Assembly (NCBI GenBank): GCA_020201015.1
Contig: JAIVHN010000020.1
Span: 1-11,997, forward strand
DNA length: 11,997 nucleotides
Source of the DNA: Spirochaeta sp.
Lineage (GTDB): Bacteria; Spirochaetota; Spirochaetia; DSM-27196; SLAA01
Reading direction: 5' to 3'
The first letter of the stretch is position 1; the number at the start of each line of letters is the position of its first letter. This document shows, in pieces, positions 1-6,959 of the stretch. The position numbers and the translations under genes were made by a program. The notes under the pieces are model-generated. The model was not told the DNA's origin, made no database searches, and saw nothing but the letters and a program-made list of their open reading frames with translations.

Positions 1-32
1 AGCCAACATCGTGACACGGAACTATGATTCCA

Positions 33-38
33 GAGGAG
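33..38 (+). promoter_or_regulatory. Ribosome binding site that sets the ilvB start
   Basis: GAGGAG, 8 nt before the ATG at 47. It is the only strong Shine-Dalgarno near the 5' end and argues against the longer reading from GTG 11. No promoter or leader peptide can be judged because the window begins at once upstream. Confidence 0.7.
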
Positions 39-46
39 AAGATGCT

Positions 47-1762
47 ATGAACTCTACCAAGAAAACCGGCGCTGAAGTGGTTGTTGATCTCGTTCAGCAG
101 CAAGGGGTTGAGTATATGTTTGGTCTACCTGGTGGTGCGGCAATTCCCATTTTTGATGCGCTTGTCGACTCACCTATCGAGTTTATCTTAACTCGGCATG
201 AACAAGGGGCCATTCATATGGCCGACGGCTTTGCCCGCGCTACCGGCAAAGCGGGAGTTGTACTCGTTACATCCGGCCCGGGTGCAACGAACACAGTCAC
301 GGGACTGCTTACCGCGCAGATGGACTCGGTACCGCTCGTCGTGTTATGTGGCCAGCAGACCACCTGGAATCTTGGACTTGATGCATTTCAAGAAGCTGAT
401 GTTTCCGGGATTTCGTTTCCAGTGGTTAAGCACTCGTATCTCGTCAAAGATCCCAATGATTTGGCACGTATAGTTCGTGAAGCATTCTATATTGCGGAAT
501 CTGGCCGACCTGGCCCGGTACTCATTGATCTTCCCAAAGATGTGACGAGTGCTTTAGTTGAACCTAATTATAACGAAGAGTTCCATCTTCCTGGTTACCA
601 TGTGCCGGTAGAAGGCGACCGAACTGCAATAGAGCATGCCGCAGAACTGCTTAACAAGGCAAAACGACCGGTCTTGCTTGTTGGTCATGGTTCTATGATA
701 TCTGGAGCTGAAAAAGCAGTTATGTTCCTTGCTGAGAAGATGCAAATTCCGGTAACCAGCACCCTGCTTGGCAAGGGTGGCTTCCCTGAAACTCATCCTT
801 TAAGTGTGGGAATGTTAGGAATGCATGGAACAGCGTACGCTAATAAAACCGTTGCCGACTGTGACTGTATCATGTCTATTGGTTCGCGTTGGGACGACCG
901 CATTATCGGGAACCCAGATAAGTTTTGTGTAGATGCCAAAAAGATTCATATCGATATCGACGCGGCAGAGTTCAACAAAGTCATCAACATGGACTGCGTT
1001 ATACAAGGTGATGCTCGGCATGTGGTAGAGGAGCTTGCAGCCATTGCGCAGAAAGGTGATACGCGAGAATGGCTTGATCAAGTGCAACGCTGGAAGAAGC
1101 AGTATCCCTTGAAGTACCGCAAGTCCGGCAAGCTCAAGGCACAACATGTTATAGATGAGTTCTTTAAGCAGAGTGAAGGCAAAGCTTATGTAACGACAGA
1201 TGTAGGACAGCATCAAATGTGGGCAGCCCAGTACTATCTCACCGACCAACGGTTCAAGTGGTTGTCATCCGGAGGTGCCGGTACCATGGGCGTTGGTTTT
1301 CCACACGCTATAGGAGTTCAGTTTGCCCATAGAGATGCAACCGTTATTGCTGTCGTGGGTGATGGCGGTTTTCAAATGACAATGGCTGAGCTATCAACAG
1401 CATTTGTTCACAAATTGCCTATTAAGATTGTCATTATCAACAACCGCTATCTCGGGATGGTACGACAGTGGCAGAGTCTCTTTTATGACAACCGTTTGTC
1501 AGGTGTTGATCTGGTAGGTAATCCGGACTTCGTTAAGCTGGCCGAGGCCTACGGCTGTAAAGGGTTTCGAGTACGCCGCAGCGCCGATGTGCGACGCATA
1601 ACTGCTGCTGCGCTAGCCTACAATGACGGGCCTTGTATCATTGATGTAGAAGTCGAAAAAACGGATAATGTATTTCCCATGATTCCGGCTGGCGCAGCCT
1701 TGTCGGACATGATTCTGGAGCCTTCAGAGAAAAAGCTCGAAAAACCGGTAGGGAGCACCTAA
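47..1762 (+). CDS. ilvB: Acetolactate synthase large (catalytic) subunit
   Basis: Thiamine-diphosphate and FAD dependent enzyme. It condenses two pyruvates to 2-acetolactate, or pyruvate with 2-ketobutyrate to 2-aceto-2-hydroxybutyrate, the first common step of branched-chain amino acid synthesis in the cytosol. The 571-residue length is normal for the family. The N-terminal PYR domain carries the catalytic glutamate in RHEQGA (Glu52). The central domain is the FAD/transhydrogenase-like region. The C-terminal PP domain has the ThDP/Mg motif from GDG (438-440) to NN (465-466), followed by the MVRQWQ segment typical of acetolactate synthases. I chose ATG 47 because GAGGAG at 33-38 lies 8 nt upstream. 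An in-frame GTG at 11 would add 12 residues but would place that Shine-Dalgarno inside the gene. ilvN follows after 1 nt, so the two subunits are probably translationally coupled. Identification is very secure. Confidence 0.97.
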   Translation: MNSTKKTGAEVVVDLVQQQGVEYMFGLPGGAAIPIFDALVDSPIEFILTRHEQGAIHMADGFARATGKAGVVLVTSGPGATNTVTGLLTAQMDSVPLVVLCGQQTTWNLGLDAFQEADVSGISFPVVKHSYLVKDPNDLARIVREAFYIAESGRPGPVLIDLPKDVTSALVEPNYNEEFHLPGYHVPVEGDRTAIEHAAELLNKAKRPVLLVGHGSMISGAEKAVMFLAEKMQIPVTSTLLGKGGFPETHPLSVGMLGMHGTAYANKTVADCDCIMSIGSRWDDRIIGNPDKFCVDAKKIHIDIDAAEFNKVINMDCVIQGDARHVVEELAAIAQKGDTREWLDQVQRWKKQYPLKYRKSGKLKAQHVIDEFFKQSEGKAYVTTDVGQHQMWAAQYYLTDQRFKWLSSGGAGTMGVGFPHAIGVQFAHRDATVIAVVGDGGFQMTMAELSTAFVHKLPIKIVIINNRYLGMVRQWQSLFYDNRLSGVDLVGNPDFVKLAEAYGCKGFRVRRSADVRRITAAALAYNDGPCIIDVEVEKTDNVFPMIPAGAALSDMILEPSEKKLEKPVGST

Positions 1763-1763
1763 A

Positions 1764-2354
1764 ATGAATGCAAACGGAAGTAACGGCAGTAATGGAAGTA
1801 ACGGCACGAACGGTACTCAGGCGGTGGTGGCTTTTGCTAACGAGCCCGCACGGCGGCACACCGAGAAAAAACACACAATTAGCCTATATGTGTCAAACAA
1901 GCCTGGTGTGCTTATACGTATCTCTTTAGTGTTTGCGCGCCGCGGTTACAATATCGACAGCTTGGTGGTGTCTGAGACAACTGATCCTACATTCTCAATG
2001 ATGAATATTGTGGCTACCGGCGACCAAAAGGTGCTTCATCAGATCCTGAAGCAACTGAACAAATTGGTAGATGTTGTACATGCGACCGACCGCACGGACG
2101 ACGATGTCCTGCAACGCGAGCTGGCGCTCATTAAAATTCACTGCGACCCCGAGGCACGTAAAGATGTGCTACAAATTGCACACGCTTTGGAGTGTGAGCC
2201 CTTGGATGTCAGCGAGAATTCGTTGATACTTCAGATCACCGGGGACTCGGAGCGCTTAGATAGCGCAAACCGTGTATTTGAGCGCTACGGTGTCCAGGAG
2301 ATGATGCGCACCGGCAAACTGCTCATGGCGCGCGGTGATGAGACCACGGCATAA
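1764..2354 (+). CDS. ilvN: Acetolactate synthase small (regulatory) subunit with Asn-Gly-Ser repeat N-terminus
   Basis: Regulatory partner of IlvB, which activates the large subunit and confers feedback inhibition by valine. An ACT domain spans about residues 37-112 (HTISLYVSNKPGVL onward, then RRGYNIDSL). It is followed by the C-terminal small-subunit domain (about 115-190, ending near RTGKLLMARGD). By alignment from memory with E. coli IlvH, Gly48 and Asn63 match the residues whose substitution relieves valine inhibition, so the enzyme is probably valine-sensitive (inference). The 196-residue protein is longer than the usual ~160-170. The excess is a 35-residue N-terminal extension containing five Asn-Gly-Ser/Thr triplets (residues 4-18). 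The start ATG is 1 nt after the ilvB stop and has AGGGAG (1750-1755) 8 nt upstream, which supports translation of the repeat. GTG codons at 1824 and 1827 are weaker alternatives. Confidence 0.95.
   Translation: MNANGSNGSNGSNGTNGTQAVVAFANEPARRHTEKKHTISLYVSNKPGVLIRISLVFARRGYNIDSLVVSETTDPTFSMMNIVATGDQKVLHQILKQLNKLVDVVHATDRTDDDVLQRELALIKIHCDPEARKDVLQIAHALECEPLDVSENSLILQITGDSERLDSANRVFERYGVQEMMRTGKLLMARGDETTA
1773..1817 (+). repeat. Five tandem 9-bp units encoding Asn-Gly-Ser/Thr in ilvN
   Basis: Five consecutive 9-bp units, each encoding N-G-S or N-G-T: AACGGAAGT, AACGGCAGT, AATGGAAGT, AACGGCACG, AACGGTACT. The units differ mostly at third codon positions, and Ser changes to Thr in the last two. 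They encode a small, polar and probably disordered tail ahead of the ACT domain. Confidence 0.85.
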
Positions 2355-2382
2355 GACTTTTTTCGGAGGAAAATAGTACATA

Positions 2383-3783
2383 ATGGGACGCAATTTATTC
2401 GACACCGTCTGGGATTTACACAAAGTTCGTACACTTGAGTCGGGTCAGGATCAGCTATTCATTGGGCTGCACATGATTCACGAGGTTACATCGCCACAAG
2501 CATTTCAAATGATTGAGGAACGAGGGCTCAAGGTTCTTCATCCCGAACGAACCTTTGCCACGGTAGATCATATAGTTCCAACTGCAAACCAGGAACGACC
2601 ATTTCAAGACAAGCTGGCAGAGGAGATGATGCAGGCTATAGAGAACAACACCAAGAAACATGGTATCGAGTTCTTTGGGCTCAACACCGACAGACAAGGT
2701 ATTGTTCACATTATTGGTCCGGAACTAGGTCTTACGCAGCCAGGTTTGACTATCGCGTGCGGTGACTCGCATACCTCCACCCATGGTGCTTTCGGAGCCA
2801 TAGGTTTTGGCATCGGCACCTCGCAAATTCGTGATGTGCTTGCCACCCAGTGCTTAGCAATTAGTCGCCCTCGAGTTCGGAAAATTAATGTCACCGGCAG
2901 TTTGAAAAAAGGGGTGTACGCCAAGGATATTATCCTCAAGATCATTGCCGAGCTTGGCGTTAACGGAGGAATTGGGTATGCATACGAGTACGCCGGGGAA
3001 ACGATTCGTGGATTAAGCATGGAAGAACGCATGACAATCTGCAATATGAGCATTGAAGGTGGCGCTCGGGTTGGGTACGTGAGTCCGGACGAAACCACTA
3101 TCGAGTACGTGAAAGGGAGAACCTACGCACCGGCAGGGGACGAGTTTGAACGAGCGGCCGATTTCTGGCGCAGTATAGCAAGCGGGCCGGATGCCGAGTA
3201 CGATGATGTGTTTGAGCTGGACGCTGACAAGCTGGAACCAATGGTCACCTGGGGGATTACTCCTGGTCAGGCTGTTGGAGTAAACGGTCGTCTTCCGCGA
3301 GTGTCAGAGCTGCCGGATGAGCATAAAGAAATTGCAGACAAGGCATATGCTCATATGGGATTCACTGAAGGACAAGCCATACAAGGTCAGGCCATAGATA
3401 TTGCATTCCTTGGTTCGTGTACCAACGGACGTATCAGCGATCTCCGTGAAGCTGCCGAGTTTCTGAAAGGGAAAAAAGTAAGTTCAAGCGTCAAGGCATT
3501 TGTAGTTCCTGGATCAAAGCAAGTAGCTCGCCAGGCAGAAGCCGAAGGCCTCCCAAAGATCTTTACGGAAGCGGGTTTTGGTTGGCGCGGAGCCGGTTGT
3601 TCTATGTGCCTTGCAATGAACCCCGACAAACTTGAGGGGCGCCAGATCTGTGCCAGTTCGTCTAATCGCAACTTTGTGGGACGCCAAGGCTCACCAACGG
3701 GGAGAACCTTACTCATGAGTCCGGTTATGGTTGCGGCAGCTGCGGTTGCCGGTCAGGTCGTTGATGTTCGCCACGCCATATAA
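2383..3783 (+). CDS. leuC: 3-isopropylmalate dehydratase large subunit
   Basis: Aconitase-family subunit carrying the [4Fe-4S] cluster. With LeuD it isomerises 2-isopropylmalate to 3-isopropylmalate in leucine synthesis. It is full length at 466 residues and begins with the usual LFDTVWDLHKV-type N-terminus. The substrate/cluster region CGDSHTSTHGAFG is present. The three cluster cysteines are visible at Cys346 (GSCTNGR) and at Cys406 and Cys409 (GAGCSMCLAMN). The C-terminus has SSNRNFVGRQG, as expected. A GGAGGA Shine-Dalgarno at 2365-2370 lies 12 nt before the ATG, slightly long. leuD starts 26 nt after the stop, and the two are certainly a functional pair. Confidence 0.97.
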   Translation: MGRNLFDTVWDLHKVRTLESGQDQLFIGLHMIHEVTSPQAFQMIEERGLKVLHPERTFATVDHIVPTANQERPFQDKLAEEMMQAIENNTKKHGIEFFGLNTDRQGIVHIIGPELGLTQPGLTIACGDSHTSTHGAFGAIGFGIGTSQIRDVLATQCLAISRPRVRKINVTGSLKKGVYAKDIILKIIAELGVNGGIGYAYEYAGETIRGLSMEERMTICNMSIEGGARVGYVSPDETTIEYVKGRTYAPAGDEFERAADFWRSIASGPDAEYDDVFELDADKLEPMVTWGITPGQAVGVNGRLPRVSELPDEHKEIADKAYAHMGFTEGQAIQGQAIDIAFLGSCTNGRISDLREAAEFLKGKKVSSSVKAFVVPGSKQVARQAEAEGLPKIFTEAGFGWRGAGCSMCLAMNPDKLEGRQICASSSNRNFVGRQGSPTGRTLLMSPVMVAAAAVAGQVVDVRHAI

Positions 3784-3809
3784 GACTAAAGAAGAGCAGG
3801 AGTAAATGC

Positions 3810-4433
3810 ATGCCTGAGATACACATCAAGGTGAGTTCAGTTGAGGGGAAAGCGGTTACCATCCATGGTAACGATATAGATACAGATCAAATTATACCGG
3901 CACGTTTCATGAAGTGTGTAACTTTTGACGGTTTAGGTGAGTACGTGTTTCACGATGTGCGCTACGACGAGAACGGTAATCTGAAGGGACATCCGTTCGA
4001 CGATGAGCGCTATGCGGATGCTGGGATCATGATTGTGAACAGTAATTTTGGTTGTGGATCCTCACGTGAGCACGCGCCACAGGCACTTGCGCGTTATGGT
4101 ATTCGTGGCATAATTGGCGAGTCCTATGCTGAGATTTTTGCCGGTAATTGCACATCAATGGGTATACCGGCGGTCACGCTACCAGCAAGCGATATTAAGC
4201 AGCTTGTAGCGGCGGTCGAGAAAGATCCAGGGATGACTGTGAGAATCGATCTTGCAAACGGTGCCGTCATTGCGGGACCTAACCGTTATCATTTTGAGAT
4301 TCCGGCGGCTTTCAAGAAATCGCTCATTGACGGTAGTTGGGACTCAACCGCGGTATTACTTGAAAACCTCGATGCTGTTGAAAGAACTGCTGCCTCACTC
4401 CCCTATCTCAACGGTTTCCGAAGGGCGGGTTGA
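3810..4433 (+). CDS. leuD: 3-isopropylmalate dehydratase small subunit
   Basis: Swivel-domain subunit that completes the LeuCD isomerase active site. Its 207 residues match the bacterial LeuD length. Visible family motifs are DTDQIIPARF (24-33), the NFGCGSSREHAP active-site loop (79-90) and SYAEIFAGNC (105-114). The start at 3810 has AGGAG (3798-3802) 7 nt upstream. An ATG at 3806 is out of frame with the gene. The stop TGA (4431-4433) is 2 nt before the preferred ilvD ATG, so coupling with ilvD is likely. Confidence 0.96.
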   Translation: MPEIHIKVSSVEGKAVTIHGNDIDTDQIIPARFMKCVTFDGLGEYVFHDVRYDENGNLKGHPFDDERYADAGIMIVNSNFGCGSSREHAPQALARYGIRGIIGESYAEIFAGNCTSMGIPAVTLPASDIKQLVAAVEKDPGMTVRIDLANGAVIAGPNRYHFEIPAAFKKSLIDGSWDSTAVLLENLDAVERTAASLPYLNGFRRAG

Positions 4434-4435
4434 TT

Positions 4436-6112
4436 ATGAGTGAGACATATAATCGCAACAGCCGCAAAATGACTGAAGGGCTTTCAAGAACAGCGAACCG
4501 CGCAATGCTACGTGGGGTGGGTTTTGAGGACAAAGATTTTTTGAAGCCCATTGTCGGCATAGCATCAGCGGGCAGTGATGTGTCACCCTGTAATGTTCAC
4601 TTGGATGAACTTGCGGCGGTTGCACGAAAGCGCCTACGCGAACTTGATACCATGCCGCTCACCTTTCACACCTTTGTCGTCACAGACGGCATGGCCATGG
4701 GACATGAGGGCATGAAAGCCTCCCTTGTCAGTCGCGAAACCATGGCCGATGTTATTGAGCTAGATGCCCGCGGGCATGCCATGGATGCACTGCTCGGTAT
4801 TGGCGGGTGCGACAAAACCATTCCGGGTACGGTCATGGGTATTATCCGCATGGATGTACCCGGAGTATTTGTCTATGGTGGAACTATCGCCGCTGGAAAG
4901 CATCAAGGGCAATCCGTCGATATTGTTTCGGCTTTTGAGGCCGTCGGCCAGTTTAGCTCCGGCAAGATATCCGATGAAGAGCGACATGCAATTGAGTGTG
5001 CCGCCTGCCCGGGAGCCGGAGCATGTGGTGGCATGTACACAGCCAACACAATGGCATCGGCAGTTGAGGCTTTGGGGCTCAGCGTACCGGGAAGCGCTTC
5101 AGTGCCCGCCATACATCCGAACCGTGACCAACTTCTGATTGACAGCGCCAACGCGCTTGTGGGCCTTATACAAGAGGGCCGCAGCATGAAGTCGTTACTG
5201 AGCCGCAAGTCCTTCGAGAACGCAATTCGCGTAGTGATGGCGCTTGGTGGCTCGACGAATGCCGTATTGCATCTCCTCGGCATTGCTCACGAAGCAGGGA
5301 TAGAGCTGAGCATTGACGACTTTAACGCGTTCAGTGACACAACTCCCATTGTCTGCGACATGAAACCGGCCGGACGCTACGTAATGGAGGATCTCTACCG
5401 CGTGGGAGGCCTCGATGTAGTAATGAAGATGCTTTTAGATGCTGGCATGTTACACGGGGACTGCCCGACAGTGAATGGGAAAACCATTGCTGAGAACCTG
5501 GAAGGCGTGAACGTCAACCTTGAAGGGCAAGACGTTATCTTCCCCTTAAGCAATCCCGTGAAAAAGACCGGTCCAATTGTCATTCTGAAAGGTAACTTAG
5601 CGCAGGAAGGCGCAGTGCTTAAGACGTGCGGCCTTTCAGAGGTTGTGCACACCGGTCCGGCTCGCATCTTTGAGAATGAAGAAAGCGCGTTAGATGCAAT
5701 TCTCAACGACGGCGTGAAGGCCGGTGACGTAGTCGTTATCCGCTATGAGGGCCCAAAGGGCGGTCCCGGCATGCGCGAAATGCTATCGCCGACCTCGGCT
5801 ATTGCCGGGGTCGGCCTCTTACATGACGTAGCGCTTATTACCGACGGACGTTTCTCCGGCGGAAGCCACGGAATGGTGGTAGGTCATGTTGCTCCTGAGG
5901 CCCAGGTTGGTGGACCAATAGCCCTTATTCGAGAGGGTGAGATCATCACGATTGACAGTAATAAAAAGCTACTGGAGGTTGATGTACCGGAGTCCGAGCT
6001 GGCAAAGCGACGAGAGTCATGGCAGCCACGCGACACCGGATATCACAGCGGCGTATTGTACAAGTTCTCGCAGCTGGTGAGGTCAGCTGGTTTAGGCGCC
6101 GTTACGAGCTAA
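4436..6112 (+). CDS. ilvD: Dihydroxy-acid dehydratase
   Basis: Iron-sulfur dehydratase that converts 2,3-dihydroxyisovalerate and 2,3-dihydroxy-3-methylvalerate to the 2-keto acids for valine/leucine and isoleucine. The protein is 558 residues, a normal length. The likely cluster cysteines are Cys52 (SPCNVHL), Cys125 (GGCDKTIPG) and Cys197 (PGAGACGGMYTANTM). The GRFSGGSHG motif near residue 474 holds the serine expected to act as catalytic base. I prefer ATG 4436, which has an AAGGGCGGG purine tract at 4421-4429. A TTG at 4430 would add two residues and overlap leuD by 4 nt. It is the last protein gene of the operon. No obvious terminator follows directly, so its transcript may run on through the tRNA to the hairpin at 6308. 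Confidence 0.97.
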   Translation: MSETYNRNSRKMTEGLSRTANRAMLRGVGFEDKDFLKPIVGIASAGSDVSPCNVHLDELAAVARKRLRELDTMPLTFHTFVVTDGMAMGHEGMKASLVSRETMADVIELDARGHAMDALLGIGGCDKTIPGTVMGIIRMDVPGVFVYGGTIAAGKHQGQSVDIVSAFEAVGQFSSGKISDEERHAIECAACPGAGACGGMYTANTMASAVEALGLSVPGSASVPAIHPNRDQLLIDSANALVGLIQEGRSMKSLLSRKSFENAIRVVMALGGSTNAVLHLLGIAHEAGIELSIDDFNAFSDTTPIVCDMKPAGRYVMEDLYRVGGLDVVMKMLLDAGMLHGDCPTVNGKTIAENLEGVNVNLEGQDVIFPLSNPVKKTGPIVILKGNLAQEGAVLKTCGLSEVVHTGPARIFENEESALDAILNDGVKAGDVVVIRYEGPKGGPGMREMLSPTSAIAGVGLLHDVALITDGRFSGGSHGMVVGHVAPEAQVGGPIALIREGEIITIDSNKKLLEVDVPESELAKRRESWQPRDTGYHSGVLYKFSQLVRSAGLGAVTS

Positions 6113-6141
6113 GCGTCGCGCCGCTTACCCAGATACCGGTG

Positions 6142-6170
6142 TTGACTTTTCCGGTACGATACCATAGTAT
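6142..6170 (+). promoter_or_regulatory. Sigma-70-like promoter ahead of tRNA-Val
   Basis: A -35 box TTGACT (6142-6147) and a -10 box TAGTAT (6165-6170) are separated by exactly 17 nt, 45 nt before the tRNA 5' end. Predicted transcription would start near 6177. It lies 30 nt beyond the ilvD stop, so the tRNA can probably be transcribed independently of the biosynthetic operon. The call rests on box match and spacing only. Confidence 0.55.
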
Positions 6171-6172
6171 CG
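6157..6172. promoter_or_regulatory. Inverted repeat overlapping the tRNA-Val -10 box
   Basis: Arms CGATAC (6157-6162) and GTATCG (6167-6172) are exact inverted copies around CATA, covering the -10 element. It could be an operator. It lacks a downstream T tract, so it is not a rho-independent terminator for ilvD. Six-base arms can arise by chance. Confidence 0.3.
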
Positions 6173-6215
6173 GCCAAGTTCAGCACCGGTTTTGCTCCCT
6201 TTTACGTAGTTTCAC

Positions 6216-6289
6216 GGGCGGTTAGCTCAGTTGGTTAGAGTACATGCTTGACATGCATGGGGTCGATGGTTCAAATCCATTACCGCCCA
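6216..6289 (+). tRNA. tRNA-Val (anticodon GAC)
   Basis: A complete 74-nt cloverleaf. Acceptor arms GGGCGGT and ACCGCCC pair over 7 bp. The D arm is GCTC/GAGT, with one G-U pair and the GG doublet in the loop. The anticodon stem CATGC/GCATG encloses the loop TTGACAT, with GAC at positions 34-36, reading GUC and GUU valine codons. The variable loop is GGGTC. The T arm GATGG/CCATT carries the loop TTCAAAT. The discriminator base is A. CCA is not encoded (ATTTT follows), so the tail must be added enzymatically. The gene sits downstream of ilvD with its own likely promoter and is followed by a strong terminator. Confidence 0.96.
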
Positions 6290-6307
6290 TTTTAATTCGT
6301 TACAGGC

Positions 6308-6343
6308 CCAAAAAGAGCCGCTCATACGAGCGGCTCTTTTTGG
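6308..6343. terminator. Bidirectional rho-independent terminator
   Basis: A perfect 16-bp stem (6308-6323 with 6328-6343) closes a 4-nt ATAC loop. The stem has a GC-rich core (GAGCCGCTC) and an A5 tract on the left that pairs with a T5 tract on the right, so either strand yields a hairpin followed by U residues. It ends rightward transcription of tRNA-Val (and any ilvD read-through) and leftward transcription of the cheA-cheW-cheX unit, whose last stop is about 100 nt away. Confidence 0.92.
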
Positions 6344-6362
6344 CGTTGCACAGTCACTATAC

Positions 6363-6384
6363 TATACGCTCACGTATACGCTCA
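6363..6384. repeat. Short direct repeat in the intergenic region
   Basis: TATACGCTCA occurs at 6363-6372 and again at 6375-6384, two copies with a 12-bp period. A second pair, TAAATCAA, lies at 6402-6409 and 6421-6428. These lie between the terminator and the end of cheX. No function is evident, and no ORF or RNA gene is seen in 6344-6441. Confidence 0.45.
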
Positions 6385-6441
6385 GGCGTAACGGAACGAC
6401 CTTAAATCAACGATACTACCTAAATCAAAAACTGCATGTGC

Positions 6442-6918
6442 TCAGTTGCGTTCACGAATTGCAACGTTAATCTCAATCTTGCCAAACGGAAGCTCCATTG
6501 GCACAATGAGTGCCTCCACGCCAGTATCGGCAATTTCCATGTTATCACCGGTAAAGATTGCAGGCGGAGTTAGGTCAAACTTAAACCCGAGATTATGGAG
6601 TTTTGTAACTGCCTGACCGGTGATCATGTTCGCCAGTTCGGTGATGGTTGCTTTACCCATGTCATTCAACTCTTCAATGGGCTCCATTTCCATGCTTTCC
6701 AACATGCCTGAGGCAATTTTTATTGCTGTGTCCTTGGACATATCAAACAGCACACGGCCTTCAACATCACCAGCAAGTCCAATAATGGCGGCAACTCCCA
6801 ACACTGGCATTGATGTTGATTTCAGGTACAGCTCACCTCGCGTGATTTCAACAGACAATACTTCCTGAAGAACATTGTATGCCGACTCTACAAATGGATT
6901 GATATACTCAACTCGCAT
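6442..6918 (-). CDS. cheX: CheX-type CheY-P phosphatase
   Basis: Cytosolic phosphatase of the CheC/CheX/FliY family, which dephosphorylates CheY-P and resets the flagellar signal. It fills the role of CheZ in spirochaetes and several other phyla. The 158-residue length fits CheX. The signature phosphatase helix is TITELANMITGQA, giving catalytic Glu94 and Asn97 (E-x2-N). A single such motif favours CheX over the two-motif CheC. The start is supported by AAGGAG on the minus strand (complement of 6927-6932) 8 nt from the ATG. It is the last gene of the chemotaxis unit, 41 nt after the CheW-CheR-like gene and just before the bidirectional terminator. No cheY follows. Confidence 0.93.
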   Translation of the reverse strand: MRVEYINPFVESAYNVLQEVLSVEITRGELYLKSTSMPVLGVAAIIGLAGDVEGRVLFDMSKDTAIKIASGMLESMEMEPIEELNDMGKATITELANMITGQAVTKLHNLGFKFDLTPPAIFTGDNMEIADTGVEALIVPMELPFGKIEINVAIRERN

Positions 6919-6959
6919 GTTAAAAACTCCTTCGAGGTTACGGCAATGATGCCTGGTGT

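Noticed and set aside
11..46. 12-residue N-terminal extension of IlvB from GTG 11
   Set aside because: A strong Shine-Dalgarno at 33-38 fits ATG 47, and the extra residues do not resemble the IlvB N-terminus.
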